Below, piece by piece: positions 1-10,074 of a stretch of DNA of 64,000 nt (position 1 is its first letter; each line of letters opens with the position of its first letter). A model generated the notes under the pieces. The model saw only the letters and a program-made list of their open reading frames with translations, did no database searches and was not told the origin of the DNA. Made by a program: the position numbers and the translations under genes. The DNA comes from Bacillus sp. sid0103 (GTDB lineage Bacteria; Bacillota; Bacilli; Bacillales_B; DSM-18226): NCBI RefSeq assembly GCF_019219025.1, contig NZ_JAHUWN010000016.1, forward strand, positions 62,001-126,000, given 5' to 3'.

Positions 1-577
1 TTTTAATGGTTGTAAATTTATTAATCCAGGCCTGCATCCGAATGAATAGAAGCATAAAGATAACGGACATCATGACCCCTTTTAAAATGTTAAAAGGTAA
101 GATGGCTGGCACTACCAAATTCCGCATATCTGGAAAGCCCATAAGAACGGTATAAGCAGGTAAAATAAAGAAGTAATTTAAAATACCCATCATAACCGCC
201 ATGATTGCCGTTCCGGTAATTAAAGCTAGTGTCATACCTTTTCTAGTTTTTAGTCTATTATATACAAAATATGTTGGCAGGATAAACACAATTCCAGCAA
301 CGAAATTGGCTATATGGCCCACAGGAATTCCTGTTTGGCTTCCTGTCGCAATATAATTAAGGACGTTTTTAAAAAACTCAACTAATATTCCTGCAATCGG
401 TCCAAAAATCAACGTGGCAATTAATGCTGGGATGTCGCTGAAATCGACAAACAAGAAATTTGGGAATAGCGGCAATGGGAAGTTTAATAGCATTAACAGA
501 TAGGCAATACTACTCAGCATTCCAATTGACACATAAGCCTTTACATTCATTTTACTCTTTTTCTTCATCTTCTTCAT
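1..577 (-). CDS. ribU: Riboflavin ECF transporter substrate-binding subunit RibU (3' end cut by window)
   Basis: Membrane S-component that binds riboflavin for uptake by an energy-coupling-factor transporter. About 192 codons are visible without a stop, close to the usual family length of about 190, so only the last few codons lie outside the window. The protein has a lysine-rich start, then hydrophobic segments throughout, with the RibU-like stretches FVDFSDIPA and FGPIAGILVEF near residues 40-65. I place the start at 577 because AGGAG lies 8 bases upstream; the ATG at 568 is too far from it. The FMN riboswitch and terminator upstream fix the substrate. Function is known for the family and not tested here. 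Confidence 0.93.
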   Translation of the reverse strand, partial: MKKMKKKSKMNVKAYVSIGMLSSIAYLLMLLNFPLPLFPNFLFVDFSDIPALIATLIFGPIAGILVEFFKNVLNYIATGSQTGIPVGHIANFVAGIVFILPTYFVYNRLKTRKGMTLALITGTAIMAVMMGILNYFFILPAYTVLMGFPDMRNLVVPAILPFNILKGVMMSVIFMLLFIRMQAWINKFTTIK

Positions 578-644
578 CTTCCTCTCTCCTTTTTTGATCC
601 ATCGCGTTAAGGAAGAGAGGTTCAGCAAACAGCCGCAACCTATG

Positions 645-684
645 TAAATAAAAACTCCCTCAACAATGTTTGCTTGAGGGAGTT
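645..684 (-). terminator. Riboswitch terminator upstream of ribU
   Basis: Two 11-base arms (AACTCCCTCAA and its complement) with a 10-base loop, followed on the minus strand by TTTTT. It lies between the FMN aptamer and ribU, so FMN binding would be expected to stop transcription here. Confidence 0.85.
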
Positions 685-745
685 AACAAAGGCACGCTTA
701 ATAAACGTTCATTACAATTGTAATTTTTGAACGTCTGCAGAACCT

Positions 746-875
746 CCATCTTCTCCCATCCAGACTATACTGTCGGCTTTGGAATCGCACCAAATCCTGC
801 CAAATACGGCTCGCGGGCTTATGAGTTTTACTCAAATACCGCCGATCGGGAATTTCACCCTGCCCCGAAGATAGA
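746..875 (-). promoter_or_regulatory. FMN riboswitch (RFN element)
   Basis: On the minus strand the conserved RFN blocks appear in order: GGGGCAGGGTGAAATTCCCG, GCGGTA, AAGCCCGCGAGCC, GGATTTGGTGCGATTCC, AAGCCGACAGT and GGATGGGAGAAGATGG. The closing stem pairs ATCTTC (868-873) with GAAGAT (748-753). The gene downstream is ribU. Sequence match is direct; the off-switch behaviour is known for this class. Confidence 0.96.
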
Positions 876-897
876 TCGATATTTAATTACAAATTTA

Positions 898-926
898 ATT
901 ATACTTTAGAACCGATTTTTTGTTAA
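898..926 (-). promoter_or_regulatory. SigA-type promoter for ribU
   Basis: Minus-strand TTAACA (921-926), a 17-base spacer and TATAAT (898-903), about 25 bases before the riboswitch aptamer. Read directly from sequence. Confidence 0.7.
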
Positions 927-971
927 GTAAAAGGTTCTCACTTTAACGAGTTTGTAACTTTTATAGCCATG

Positions 972-1018
972 TCAACAACAAAACCCACTGACAATAGTCA
1001 ACGGGTTTTGTTGTTGTA
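972..1018 (-). terminator. Long hairpin after the M23 peptidase gene
   Basis: Arms CAACAACAAAACCC and GGGTTTTGTTGTTG enclose a partly paired loop. It directly follows the stop of the M23 gene and could act in both directions. Confidence 0.65.
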
Positions 1019-1020
1019 CA

Positions 1021-1755
1021 TTAATTTACATTTAGAATTTGCTTAGGTTTAATCAAATCCGAGGAAAGATGATTAAGCTCTTTAATACGTTTAACTGAGA
1101 TGTTTCTTTTCATCGAAATCGAATATAAGGTATCGCCTTGTTTAACGATATATGGCTTTAGCTTATCTTCATTTTGGATTTTAATATGTGAACTTGCCTC
1201 TAATACATCATCATAACTGGCAGCGATACCTCCTCTTACCGTCTCCCCTGTATCGGCTCTTCCTAGGATCTTTTCTGGATCCAAGGCAAACTTCTTATCA
1301 TATCTCCACTCTTCTTGATGGGTTTCAAAATGAAGATGGGTTCCAGTAGCTTGTCCAGTTTTCCCCATTTTCCCTATTTCTGTGCCTTGCTTAACTTTTT
1401 GACCTTCAAATACATTTCGCTTGTTTAAGTGTGCATAGACAGTAACAAAATGACTTGGATGTTTAATAAACACTACATTTCCATATGTATTAGAATAATA
1501 GGATTTTACCACCTGTCCGTCAGCTACCGCAAGGACAGGTGTATTCAATTTTCCGGCGATATCAATCCCCTTATGTTTGCCCATCCTTGTTCCATATGTA
1601 TCAGAAATAATCCCATCTGCAGGCCATATCCACCCATCTTTTACCTCATTTTCAACCTTCATGCTTGCTTCCGAATGTCTTCCTCCTAAAAATAACAAAC
1701 TGACACATAGCGCCATAATTAGGGCAATAATAACCCTCTTTATGTAGTCTCGCAT
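1021..1755 (-). CDS. M23 family (LytM-like) peptidoglycan endopeptidase with C-terminal LysM
   Basis: Predicted envelope protein of 244 residues. Residues about 8-27 form one membrane segment or uncleaved signal. Residues about 45-165 are an M23 metallopeptidase: the zinc motif GKHKGIDIAG supplies His and Asp, and GTHLHFET supplies the HxH pair, so the catalytic residues look intact. Residues about 200-244 are a LysM cell-wall binding domain (YIVKQGDTLYSISMKRN). The SD AAGGAGG is 12-13 bases before the ATG, a little far. It stands alone between ribU and rsiX, with a terminator just after it. Substrate and any sporulation role cannot be told from sequence. Confidence 0.85.
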   Translation of the reverse strand: MRDYIKRVIIALIMALCVSLLFLGGRHSEASMKVENEVKDGWIWPADGIISDTYGTRMGKHKGIDIAGKLNTPVLAVADGQVVKSYYSNTYGNVVFIKHPSHFVTVYAHLNKRNVFEGQKVKQGTEIGKMGKTGQATGTHLHFETHQEEWRYDKKFALDPEKILGRADTGETVRGGIAASYDDVLEASSHIKIQNEDKLKPYIVKQGDTLYSISMKRNISVKRIKELNHLSSDLIKPKQILNVN

Positions 1756-1891
1756 TTTCTTTTGTCAACCTCCTTAGTTCTTTTCCTCCTCCACACAATA
1801 TGTTATTTCGTTCACATTTAGAACATATTCCTTATTGGAGAAGTGAATAGGCATACTTGTTATAATTTGGAGACAACAGTTATTTTATACA

Positions 1892-1967
1892 TTGGCTGTA
1901 ATATTTGTATGTTGATTTCCGTTCCAATCAACATTGCTATATTATCAACAATAACCTTTAACACAGT
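1892..1967 (+). repeat. Family A repeat, short form
   Basis: Contains the family A ends (TTGGCTGT and CCTTTAACACAG) and the core GTTGATTTCC joined directly to GTTCCAATCAAC. The central segment of about 100 bases found in the long copies at 37480, 41549 and 56399 is absent. The core can fold as a hairpin. It lies between the M23 gene and rsiX. Confidence 0.7.
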
Positions 1968-2010
1968 CCCTACATAAAAAAAATCAACCATCATTGGTTG
2001 ATTGGAAAAA

Positions 2011-3186
2011 TTATTGAATCGTCCGTAGGTTCGGAGCCCGAGGAACTTTGTTTTCTCTTGAAAGGTTAAATGGTCCAATATTATTTAATGGGGGATTCGT
2101 AATAACGACTTTTTCTAAACCAAATTCTTTTGCTGTCAATAATAGTGATTCATAAGCATTTATTGTTGATTGGTCGTCTTCAATGATGGTATTTTCCTTA
2201 ATTGTAACAATTAAGGTTTTTTCTTTAATAGATACCTCACTTATAGGCAATGAAGGAATAAGTGAACTTTTTAACCCTAGTAAAGGCTGATCCTTCTTCA
2301 TCGCCTCTAAAGCAGTCTGAATATCTTTATAAGTGTCGATGGATGGGACTAAGTAGGGTATTTCATTACCTTCGGAATAGTAAAAGAAGAAGGCATGATT
2401 CTTTTCATCGTGAATATTTAATTCTTCCTTGCGCCCAAAATTTCCTAACTCAATTCCAGGGTTACCATTAGTTGAGAACTTTATTTTTTTGATATTACTG
2501 TTTGTAGAAATATCCTTTTGTAAAACATTCATAAAATTTGTTTCTGTTGCTGATCCTTGTCCATACTGGTGGTTTTCCGGGACATCAACCAAAACAGTTT
2601 TATTTTTATCATCAAGATTTAATGTAGCATTTAGTGGATAGAACTCACTTAATCCCCATTCCTGCTCCTTTAAATTCTCCATATTTTCATTAAATAGCGC
2701 AAGCCATGTTTTATCTTTTGTATCATTTACAATGGTTGAAACTGGAATAAGAATTTGTGCTTGCGGGTCAGGAATCCAATAAGTTAACACTTTGCCCTTC
2801 CCCACTTCTTCATCATAGATTGCCGTTTTCATAATTTCTATTTTTTCCGCACTTGAAAATGTTCTTGCTTTTGAACTTGCATTATCCTCTTGCAAGGAAA
2901 TGGAGGATTTTTCATCCGCTGTTTGCATATCTTGTTTTACTGAAGATTTTTCTTGACTTACTTTATCTCCCGAGTAATGGGTCCCGACCATTAATTTAGG
3001 AACTAAGATAAAGAATATGAGCAAGGCAGCCACTGTGGCTAAGCCAGGTATCAGCCATTGTTTTATTTTTGCTTTCCTAATCGAAAGATTTTGATATATG
3101 TCACGAGGATTGCGATCATCTTGTATTTTAGGCATTTGCCTTAGTAATTCTTCGAGCTGCTTATCGCTCCACTCTGACTTTTTCAC
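2011..3186 (-). CDS. rsiX: Anti-sigma-X factor RsiX
   Basis: Membrane anti-sigma factor that holds SigX inactive. I start it at the GTG at 3186 (MKKSEWSDKQLEEL) because AAGGAGG lies 9 bases upstream and B. subtilis RsiX begins in the same way; an upstream in-frame ATG at 3207 lacks such a site. Of 391 residues, about the first 45 are cytoplasmic, one membrane segment follows at about 45-65 (WLIPGLATVAALLIFFILV), and the rest is a large extracellular region. It overlaps sigX by 26 bases, so the two are translationally coupled. The extracellular part contains the GerMN-like stretch expected for RsiX. Confidence 0.9.
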   Translation of the reverse strand: MKKSEWSDKQLEELLRQMPKIQDDRNPRDIYQNLSIRKAKIKQWLIPGLATVAALLIFFILVPKLMVGTHYSGDKVSQEKSSVKQDMQTADEKSSISLQEDNASSKARTFSSAEKIEIMKTAIYDEEVGKGKVLTYWIPDPQAQILIPVSTIVNDTKDKTWLALFNENMENLKEQEWGLSEFYPLNATLNLDDKNKTVLVDVPENHQYGQGSATETNFMNVLQKDISTNSNIKKIKFSTNGNPGIELGNFGRKEELNIHDEKNHAFFFYYSEGNEIPYLVPSIDTYKDIQTALEAMKKDQPLLGLKSSLIPSLPISEVSIKEKTLIVTIKENTIIEDDQSTINAYESLLLTAKEFGLEKVVITNPPLNNIGPFNLSRENKVPRAPNLRTIQ

Positions 3187-3712
3187 TAGCTGATCCCTCC
3201 TTTTCATAAGACAATTCCATATATTTCTTCAAAACCTTTAAGGAACGGTGTTGTGTTGTTTTCACCTTACTTTCAGTCCACCCTAAAGCCTGAGCTGTTT
3301 CAGAAATAGACAAATCTTGAATATACCGGAGTATAATAACTGCGCGTTGATCAAAAGTGCAATATTCCAGGCAGTGGTACACCCATCTTATTTCCTCCCT
3401 TTGAACCGCGATTTCTTCCGGTATCGGATACCCATCTTTCAGTTGGTCAGTCGACCAATCAAATTTTTCCAGTAATCGTTCTTTCCATCCTTTTTGTTTT
3501 CGGAAAAAGTCGATGGCTACATTTCTGGCAATCGAAAATAACCATGTTTTCTCACTGCTCTTTCCTTCAAAACGTCCATAGGATTTAAAAACCCTAATAT
3601 AGACCTCCTGAACCAGGTCTTCGGCTTGTTCTTTATTTCTTACCATATAAAATAGAAATTGAAATACGTCATGATGATATTTTTGATAAAGTTCATCGAA
3701 AACGGAGTCCAT
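3161..3712 (-). CDS. sigX: ECF RNA polymerase sigma factor SigX
   Basis: Extracytoplasmic-function sigma factor of 183 residues; in B. subtilis it controls cell-surface charge and lipid modification genes. Region 2 carries EQAEDLVQEVYIRVFKSY at about residues 28-46 and TWLFSIARNVAIDFFRK at about 56-72. Region 4 carries a helix-turn-helix at about 133-160 (DLSISETAQALGWTESKVKT). I start at the ATG at 3712, with GGAGGGG about 5 bases upstream, not the TTG just before it. The promoter upstream matches its own recognition sequence, pointing to autoregulation. The anti-sigma gene overlaps its 3' end. Confidence 0.93.
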   Translation of the reverse strand: MDSVFDELYQKYHHDVFQFLFYMVRNKEQAEDLVQEVYIRVFKSYGRFEGKSSEKTWLFSIARNVAIDFFRKQKGWKERLLEKFDWSTDQLKDGYPIPEEIAVQREEIRWVYHCLEYCTFDQRAVIILRYIQDLSISETAQALGWTESKVKTTQHRSLKVLKKYMELSYEKEGSASEKVRVER

Positions 3713-3739
3713 CAATTCCCCTCCCCGTTCATAATATTA

Positions 3740-3765
3740 GTCGATTTTTATGTATAAAAGTTTCA
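3740..3765 (-). promoter_or_regulatory. SigX-type autoregulatory promoter
   Basis: Minus-strand TGAAAC (3760-3765), 16 bases, then CGAC (3740-3743), starting 28 bases upstream of the sigX ATG. The CGAC -10 is the known preference of SigX in B. subtilis. Confidence 0.75.
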
Positions 3766-3835
3766 CCTTATAAATATAGACTTTTTTGTGACAAAAGGAA
3801 AGGTATTATTTGGAATCCAATTCCCAAATAATATA

Positions 3836-3863
3836 AAAAACTCATCCCTTTAAGGGATGAGAA
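3836..3863 (-). terminator. Terminator after resDE
   Basis: CTCATCCC stem with a TTAAA loop, followed on the minus strand by TTTTTT. It ends the resD-resE transcript before sigX. Confidence 0.8.
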
Positions 3864-3876
3864 TTTTATTGTAATT

Positions 3877-3994
3877 AGCTCCAGCCACTGGGGACTCGAG
3901 GTCATAAGCCAATCCGTCGAGAAGGTTAAAAATCAACCTTCCTGACGGCTCACCTTATACTTGTCAATCCTAAAAACAAGTCGCATCCGCCTTT
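3877..3994 (+). repeat. Family B repeat, full length
   Basis: About 118 bases related to the copy at 14641. Shared blocks are GGTCATAAGCCAATCCG, AGAAGGTTAAA, CAACCTTC, CGGCTC and CATCCGCCTTT near the end. Complementary halves suggest an imperfect palindrome with an internal AAGGTT/AACCTT hairpin. It fills most of the gap between the resE stop and its terminator, so it is probably transcribed as part of the resDE 3' end. Confidence 0.75.
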
Positions 3995-4044
3995 AAGTGT
4001 TTCTCATGAATCAAGAACAATCGGCAAAAAACTTGTTCTTTTTA

Positions 4045-5820
4045 CTATTTTCTTGGTATGAGGAAGGAAAATGTCGTACCTTGACCGAGTTTACTTTGAA
4101 CAGAAATATGACCACGATGTGCATCAATAATATTTTTAGCTATGGCAAGACCCAGACCTGTCCCAGCTCTGCCTCTCGTTCGGGCTTTATCAGCTTTATA
4201 AAACCGTTCAAAGACAAATGGCAAGTCTTCTTCAGGAATACCAGACCCAGAATCCTTCACTCGAATCATGATCCCTTTATCTTCTGAAGTCACACTTAAA
4301 TTTACCGAACCGCCTTTAGGTGTATGTCTGATTGCATTATCAATTAAATTAGTGAGTACCTGTTCAATACGATCAGGGTCAAAGGAAATAGAGTTGATTC
4401 CATTAGCAATATCTGCGTACAACTGAATGTCATTATCTTTGGTTAAGCCTTGAAACTTGTGGATAATCCGATTAATAAATGCGGTAATATCCATTTCTTC
4501 CATTGTTAATTGGATATGTCCTGCCTCCATACGGGCCAAATCAAGTAACTCATTAACAAGCCGCCCCATCCGCAATGATTCATCATAGATGACCTTAGCC
4601 ATTTCCTTTTTCTCTTCTTGGGATTCAGCAATATCGTCAACAATTGCCTCACTATAACCTTGTAACATGGATATCGGCGTTCTAAGTTCATGTGAAACAT
4701 TAGCAATAAAGTCTTTTCTCATTTTTTCCAACTGCCGTTCCTCTGTCATATCCCTTAGAACAGCAACTGCACCACGAATAAATTGGTTACTATATAACGG
4801 ACTAACTAGGATGACCCAATGCCTTCCTTGAAATGAAATTTCACCCACTTGTTCTGCTTCAGTATCAACTGCCTGTTGAAAAAGATCCATCACTTCTGGA
4901 GGTATAGCTTCTGAATCGGGACTATATCCCTCCATTTCATAATACCAATACTGAAGAAAACGGTCTGCGGGAGGATTGGTAATGAGGATTGTTCCATCCC
5001 GATTAAAAGTTATAACACCATCAGCCATACTGCTTAAAATACTGGAGAGTTGCTCTTTTTCTTGGCTTAGAGCACTCATATTAAATTTTAATTGCCTGCC
5101 CATTTGATTAAACGCAGTTGCCAGTTCACCAATTTCATCATGAGTAAGAATAGGAACCTTGGTATCGAATTTCCCCCTTGCGACTTCAAAAGCTGCTTCT
5201 TTCATCTTTCTTAACGGAGCGGTAATTCTTGTTGACAAAAAGAAAGCAAATATAGTCGTAAGGATGATAGCGACACCCGCAACCAGTAAAATAAATTTGG
5301 TTGTTTCATGGGTTGTTTCTTGCATGACTTCCAATGATTGATAAATGAAAACTGCACTATGCTCTTCCCCAGGAATGTGCAAAGGGACACCGATTATCGT
5401 ATACTGAGTTCCCTTATCATCATTGAATGCTAGGTTGGAAATTTTCTCTACATTTACATCTTTTTTAAAGACTGTTGATAAACTCGGATCATTTTTAATA
5501 TCTGTCAATGATAACCTTTTGGTCTTTTCCGTGTTTGGAGAGTAATAGATTTCATTTTCATTTTTAATAATCACTACATTATATACTTTATCGATAATTT
5601 CCCAGGATATCTCTACTCCTAATGAAAATTCTCCATTAGAATGTTCTTCAATAACGTAAGCAATCTTCTCAGCTGTGTTGGTCAAACCCTTCTTCATCTC
5701 AAGTGTATTGTAGTTTTGGAAAAATTCGAGAAGCATGATTGTTAAGATGAATAGTACAAATGATACTAACAAAAGGATCGTTAACCATAGCTTTCCTACA
5801 ACACTTCTTAAAAATGTCAT
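4045..5820 (-). CDS. resE: Sensor histidine kinase ResE
   Basis: Membrane sensor kinase of 591 residues that phosphorylates ResD when oxygen is limiting and respiration is disturbed. Seen in order: a membrane segment at about 10-32, an extracellular sensor region, a second segment at about 176-198, HAMP to about 250, a PAS-like region at about 255-365, HisKA with phospho-acceptor motif NVSHELRTP at about 373-381, and an HATPase domain with [18 protein letters not shown] and [11 protein letters not shown]. All kinase motifs are intact. It overlaps resD by 4 bases, and a terminator plus a family B repeat follow it. Confidence 0.95.
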   Translation of the reverse strand: MTFLRSVVGKLWLTILLLVSFVLFILTIMLLEFFQNYNTLEMKKGLTNTAEKIAYVIEEHSNGEFSLGVEISWEIIDKVYNVVIIKNENEIYYSPNTEKTKRLSLTDIKNDPSLSTVFKKDVNVEKISNLAFNDDKGTQYTIIGVPLHIPGEEHSAVFIYQSLEVMQETTHETTKFILLVAGVAIILTTIFAFFLSTRITAPLRKMKEAAFEVARGKFDTKVPILTHDEIGELATAFNQMGRQLKFNMSALSQEKEQLSSILSSMADGVITFNRDGTILITNPPADRFLQYWYYEMEGYSPDSEAIPPEVMDLFQQAVDTEAEQVGEISFQGRHWVILVSPLYSNQFIRGAVAVLRDMTEERQLEKMRKDFIANVSHELRTPISMLQGYSEAIVDDIAESQEEKKEMAKVIYDESLRMGRLVNELLDLARMEAGHIQLTMEEMDITAFINRIIHKFQGLTKDNDIQLYADIANGINSISFDPDRIEQVLTNLIDNAIRHTPKGGSVNLSVTSEDKGIMIRVKDSGSGIPEEDLPFVFERFYKADKARTRGRAGTGLGLAIAKNIIDAHRGHISVQSKLGQGTTFSFLIPRK

Positions 5821-6533
5821 TCATTAATAACCTCAAATTTATAGCCTACACCCCAAACTGTAACAATCATTCTTGCAGCTTGTTCGGAAACTTTGTTTAA
5901 TTTTTCACGGAGGCGCTTAACATGTGTATCAACCGTACGTAAATCTCCAAAAAATTCATAATGCCATACTTCTTTAAGTAACTGTTCGCGATCAAAGACT
6001 TTATCAGGTGCTTTCGCTAAGAAATAAAGTAATTCATATTCTTTCGGTGTTAAACTTACTTCTTTGCCATCAGCAGATACTCTGTGTGCATCATTATCAA
6101 TTGTTAAATGTGGAAAAACAATAACGTCTTTCGTTGTTGTTTCCGTTTGCAGATAACTTGTTTGCGATGACCTTCTTAATAAAGCTTTAACTCGTAAAAC
6201 AACTTCCCTTGGGCTGAATGGTTTGACAATATAATCATCTGTCCCCACTTCAAAGCCTTGGACACGATTAATCTCTTCACCTTTCGCGGTAAGCATGATT
6301 ACCGGTGTTGCCTTTTTTTCTCTTAATTCACGACAAACTTCAATTCCATCCTTACCAGGCATCATCAAATCGAGAAGAATCGCATCATAATCATTTTCAA
6401 ATGCCTTCTCTAGAGCCTCATTTCCGTCTTCCGCTTCGTCAATTTTATAATCTTCACGCTCTAAATACATTTTTAATAAACGACGAATTCTTTCCTCGTC
6501 ATCTACCACTAAAATTTTCACATCTTTTTCCAT
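5817..6533 (-). CDS. resD: Response regulator ResD
   Basis: DNA-binding partner of ResE, controlling aerobic and anaerobic respiration genes. Of 238 residues, the N-terminal receiver domain has the acidic pair at D11-D12, the phosphorylation site D55 in LLDLMMPG and the lysine in IVKPFSP; the C-terminal half is an OmpR-type winged helix ([29 protein letters not shown]). I start at 6533, where a GGGGGGATT site precedes the ATG; the upstream ATG at 6548 overlaps that SD. A terminator upstream separates it from resC, so resDE probably also has its own promoter. Confidence 0.95.
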   Translation of the reverse strand: MEKDVKILVVDDEERIRRLLKMYLEREDYKIDEAEDGNEALEKAFENDYDAILLDLMMPGKDGIEVCRELREKKATPVIMLTAKGEEINRVQGFEVGTDDYIVKPFSPREVVLRVKALLRRSSQTSYLQTETTTKDVIVFPHLTIDNDAHRVSADGKEVSLTPKEYELLYFLAKAPDKVFDREQLLKEVWHYEFFGDLRTVDTHVKRLREKLNKVSEQAARMIVTVWGVGYKFEVINE

Positions 6534-6653
6534 TATTAATCCCCCCATGGAGTTTATTTTACAAAACGGGATTGTTTTATGCTATATTTTCGTGATAATT
6601 AGTCCTGTAAAAAGTGTCTAAATAATGACAACTATTTTCAGAAAAAAGATTTT

Positions 6654-6688
6654 TAAAAAGCCTTCACTTATAAATAAGTGAAGGCTAT
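6654..6688 (-). terminator. Terminator between resC and resD
   Basis: Minus-strand arms AGCCTTCACTTA and TAAGTGAAGGCT with a tiny loop, followed by TTTT. It would reduce read-through from resABC into resDE. Confidence 0.8.
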
Positions 6689-6717
6689 AAAATTAAAGGT
6701 TCATTTTCTCTTTCCTA

Positions 6718-7905
6718 TTAAGACCCAGCATAAGAATGAAGTCCAGCAATAACAAGATTAACTGCAACTAGGTTAAACATAATGATGACAAAGCCAATAA
6801 CAGCTAGCCATGCGGATTTTTCTCCATGCCATCCTTTTGAAAGACGGAGATGTAAAAATGCTGCATAGAACAACCATGTAATTAACGCCCAAACTTCTTT
6901 TGGGTCCCACCCCCAGAACCTTGACCACGCCATTTGTGCCCAAATCATAGCAAAAATAAGCGCACCAAGCGTAAAAACTGGGAAACCGATTAATACAGAC
7001 CTGTAGCTAATCTCATCAACAAAGTCTAATTTAATATTTTTCACAATCGGTTTTAGGGCTGCCGCAATTCGCTTTCTTAAAATTAAACGAATTATGCCGT
7101 AAATAACGAGTCCCGCCATCAATGACCAAATGACTGTATTTAATTTTTTAGCATTGATGAAGGCAGGCACTTCAAACAAAGGCTTGAATCCATCTTTCGT
7201 TAGCAGTTCTCCTTCATGAGGTCCGGAAATCGCAGGCATCGTATATTCAACAACTGCCTCATTATCATGTTTATCCAACCAATTAAATTTTTCATGAAAA
7301 CCCATTCCAGAAAAAATCGAAGATATAGCAACAAATCCTAGAACGACAACTAATGCAAACATTACAACCTCTAACCAAAAAGTCTGCTTGCTGGGTTTTG
7401 TTTGATCGATTGCCTTTACAAGATAAATAAGACCTGCCGCAAAACTAATCGCTAAAATGGCTTCTCCAATCGCAGCTGTGGTTACGTGAATATGCAGCCA
7501 GTAACTTTGTAATGCGGGTATTAATGGGGATATGTCTTTTGGAAACATACTAGCGTAAGCAATTACTAATATGGCTACAGGCATTGTAAATAATCCCAGT
7601 AAGGTCGTCCGATAAATAAAATAAATAACAATAAATGCACCGACAAGAGCCATTCCAAAGAATGTTGTAAACTCAAACATGTTGCTGACTGGAGCGTGTC
7701 CCGCAGCAATCCATCTAGTAATGAAGTACCCTAATTGCGAGATAAAACCAACAATCGTTAAAAAGACTGCGATTTTCCCCCACCTATTGGTTCCTTGCTT
7801 TTCATAATCAGCCTTTTTGGATTTAATAGACCCACCAAAAAATAGAGTGGCTACTAAATACAAAATAAAAGAAATAAATAATAAATTACTACTTAGTGTT
7901 GCCAA
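6718..7905 (-). CDS. resC: Cytochrome c biogenesis protein ResC (CcsA/CcsB type)
   Basis: Polytopic membrane protein of 395 residues that works with ResB in haem delivery and ligation to apocytochrome c (system II). Many membrane segments are visible, with the tryptophan-rich haem-handling motif [14 protein letters not shown] at about residues 327-340 and conserved histidines, including [11 protein letters not shown] at about 138 and [12 protein letters not shown] at about 350. The start is a TTG immediately after the resB stop, with AAGGGGGAG upstream, so the two genes are coupled. The family name is secure from motifs and operon position. Confidence 0.93.
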   Translation of the reverse strand: MATLSSNLLFISFILYLVATLFFGGSIKSKKADYEKQGTNRWGKIAVFLTIVGFISQLGYFITRWIAAGHAPVSNMFEFTTFFGMALVGAFIVIYFIYRTTLLGLFTMPVAILVIAYASMFPKDISPLIPALQSYWLHIHVTTAAIGEAILAISFAAGLIYLVKAIDQTKPSKQTFWLEVVMFALVVVLGFVAISSIFSGMGFHEKFNWLDKHDNEAVVEYTMPAISGPHEGELLTKDGFKPLFEVPAFINAKKLNTVIWSLMAGLVIYGIIRLILRKRIAAALKPIVKNIKLDFVDEISYRSVLIGFPVFTLGALIFAMIWAQMAWSRFWGWDPKEVWALITWLFYAAFLHLRLSKGWHGEKSAWLAVIGFVIIMFNLVAVNLVIAGLHSYAGS

Positions 7906-9528
7906 CTAGGCTCCCCCTTCGTCCGTTTCTTCTATTTGCGCTTGATCGAGCGGCATTGCAAGATTCGTATCTGCCAATACAACTTCCATCTCTCGCTTTA
8001 AACCATACCAATTTTTGTTTGTATGTGCAGCAATCCACACTTGTCCATTTTTGTTTTGAATCCAGATGCGACGATGGTTCCAATAAGCACCTTGAATAAC
8101 ACCGATCATAAAGATGATTCCACCTATAATAATCACCCATAATGTTGAATCCTTTCGAACAATAAATCCTGAAACGTTTGTCGTTTCAATGCCTTTAAAC
8201 GTCATCTTATACTGATTATCACCGAAAGGTTCAATCGTTTGCTTGATGGCTACAAAACTAGTTTCCCCTTTTGGCTTTTCTGGAGAGACCATCCGAAAGA
8301 CAAAAGCCGGGTTGTTTGGTACTCGTGATTTAGTTGATGGCTCACCATTGTCCGCAAATTCAAAGTCGGGAAAATAGTTTAGTATTTCAACCGAGTAACC
8401 ATTTCCAAGGTCATACTTCATCTTCGGATCCCGGAGATCAATGGTAAGTTCCCCAGCTGATTTATTTGTCTGTTGATTTGTCAATGCAAATGACATCTTA
8501 CTTAATTCATTCCTGAATGAAGCTTGAAAAACCGAATAGCCTTCATAGGTTAGTGGTAAATTTACCCGTACCTTATAATCTTTAATTTTCTTAAGCGTCG
8601 GTTTCTCACCAGGCAGATTTTCTCCAACACGCTTATATAGAATAACATTGGATTGATAATTTTTTACTACTTCTCCGGCCTTATTAATCGCCTTTTCAAA
8701 GGTTTTATCTTTATTTTTATCATAGTGCTCCAGAATGAACTTATTATTATGAAGATAGAACTGCCCATCCGTCTCTGGAACAACAGCTGTTTCGCCTTCG
8801 CGTACCCAAAGGTCTTCATTTACATACATTCCGGGAATAAAGCGGAGCATTCCACCAAATAAGAAAATAATCAAACCAACATGGTTTACATATGGACCCC
8901 AGCGAGAAAATCGGCCTTTTTCCGCTAAAATATCACCATTTTCTTCACGAATATGGTAACGTCGTTCCTGTAAATGTTTTTTAATCGCCGTGTAATCACC
9001 TTCACCTGCTGCTTCGTTCACACCAAAAACACGCTGGCGTTTTAAAAAGCCCTCATGCCTAGTTACTCTTTGGGCCTTTAAGGCCTTATATAATGGCACG
9101 ACACGGTCTAGACTACATATAACCAGGGATATACCGATCATCGCAATCAAGATTAAGTACCACCAGGAACCATATAAGTCATTGAATCCTAATTGGTAAT
9201 ATAATTTACCAAACCAGCCGTATTCTTGCTCGTAATATACATCTGCAGGTAAATTAATATACATTTCCTGAGGTAAAATGGTTCCAAGAGATGAGGCAAT
9301 TAAGGTAATAATTATCAGCCAAACGCCAACCTTTACCGATGAAAAAAAGTTCCATATTTTATCAATAATTGTTTTATTGTATGTTTGTGACCGGCGTGCA
9401 CTACCTTCATAGCGCATATCAATAAGCTGTTCTGAGTTAGTTTGAATGATTAGCTCTTTTCCACAGGCTTCACATAAAACGGTTCCATGTGGATTCACAT
9501 GCCCACATTCACATTTAACATCTTTCAT
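7906..9528 (-). CDS. resB: Cytochrome c biogenesis protein ResB
   Basis: Membrane partner of ResC in system II cytochrome c maturation, 540 residues. The N-terminus has a zinc-ribbon-like Cys4 pattern (CECGH at about residue 5, then CEACGK), also present in B. subtilis ResB. Membrane segments sit near residues 68-88, 120-140 and 212-230, followed by a large extracytoplasmic domain and a last membrane segment at about 465-485 (LWVIIIGGIIFMIGVIQGAY). Gene order is resA-resB-resC, with a 21-base gap after resA and no gap before resC. Confidence 0.93.
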   Translation of the reverse strand: MKDVKCECGHVNPHGTVLCEACGKELIIQTNSEQLIDMRYEGSARRSQTYNKTIIDKIWNFFSSVKVGVWLIIITLIASSLGTILPQEMYINLPADVYYEQEYGWFGKLYYQLGFNDLYGSWWYLILIAMIGISLVICSLDRVVPLYKALKAQRVTRHEGFLKRQRVFGVNEAAGEGDYTAIKKHLQERRYHIREENGDILAEKGRFSRWGPYVNHVGLIIFLFGGMLRFIPGMYVNEDLWVREGETAVVPETDGQFYLHNNKFILEHYDKNKDKTFEKAINKAGEVVKNYQSNVILYKRVGENLPGEKPTLKKIKDYKVRVNLPLTYEGYSVFQASFRNELSKMSFALTNQQTNKSAGELTIDLRDPKMKYDLGNGYSVEILNYFPDFEFADNGEPSTKSRVPNNPAFVFRMVSPEKPKGETSFVAIKQTIEPFGDNQYKMTFKGIETTNVSGFIVRKDSTLWVIIIGGIIFMIGVIQGAYWNHRRIWIQNKNGQVWIAAHTNKNWYGLKREMEVVLADTNLAMPLDQAQIEETDEGGA

Positions 9529-9549
9529 AAAAAAAAACTCCCTACAACC

Positions 9550-10074
9550 TTATGGTTTAATTTTCTCCATAAACTCCCTTACTTTTTCTTCGGTAAGTTC
9601 ACCCGTATAATACTTTACGACCTTGCCGTTCTTATCAATCAAAAATGTAGCTGGAAGTGGATCAATTCCATAAGTATTCATCACTTCTTTATCCGTATCA
9701 ATCATTATCGGAAAATCCAGTTTTAACCGATCAGCAAATTGATTAACAGCGAGTTCAGATTCTTGAATATCTACTGTCAAGACTTGTACGCCTTTGTCTT
9801 TATACTGATGATACTGATTATTAATATAGGGCATTTCCTTTTTACATGGCGGACACCATGTTCCCCAGAAATTCAAGAATACACCCTGTCCACGGTAATC
9901 TGACAGCTGATGTTTATTCCCTTGCATATCTACCAATGCAAAATCAGGCGCCTGTCCACCCACCGCTACTTTTTGTTTGGTATCCTTCGTAAAATTAGCA
10001 TATAGCGTATAAACAACGGCTGAACCTAGTAACAGTAAGATGATTGATCTTATAACTAATCGCCGCTTTTTCAT
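9550..10074 (-). CDS. resA: Thiol-disulfide oxidoreductase ResA
   Basis: Membrane-tethered thioredoxin-fold protein that reduces the haem-binding cysteines of apocytochrome c. Of 174 residues, 8-25 form the membrane anchor; the active site WCPPC has C74 and C77, and E80 follows, the same numbering as in B. subtilis ResA. The cis-proline region PLPATFLID is present at about residue 140. It is the first gene of resABC, and the rluB stop lies about 100 bases upstream. Confidence 0.94.
   Translation of the reverse strand: MKKRRLVIRSIILLLLGSAVVYTLYANFTKDTKQKVAVGGQAPDFALVDMQGNKHQLSDYRGQGVFLNFWGTWCPPCKKEMPYINNQYHQYKDKGVQVLTVDIQESELAVNQFADRLKLDFPIMIDTDKEVMNTYGIDPLPATFLIDKNGKVVKYYTGELTEEKVREFMEKIKP

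Noticed and set aside
727..909. Open frame of 60 codons on the plus strand
   Set aside because: It is the reverse strand of the FMN riboswitch.
1860..2078. Open frame of 72 codons on the minus strand
   Set aside because: It runs through a family A short repeat and overlaps the rsiX 3' end; no ribosome site and no family resemblance.
3877..3994. CRISPR-like or tRNA-like structure in the family B repeat
   Set aside because: There is no regularly spaced array and no tRNA fold or CCA-end features; it is a dispersed palindrome.
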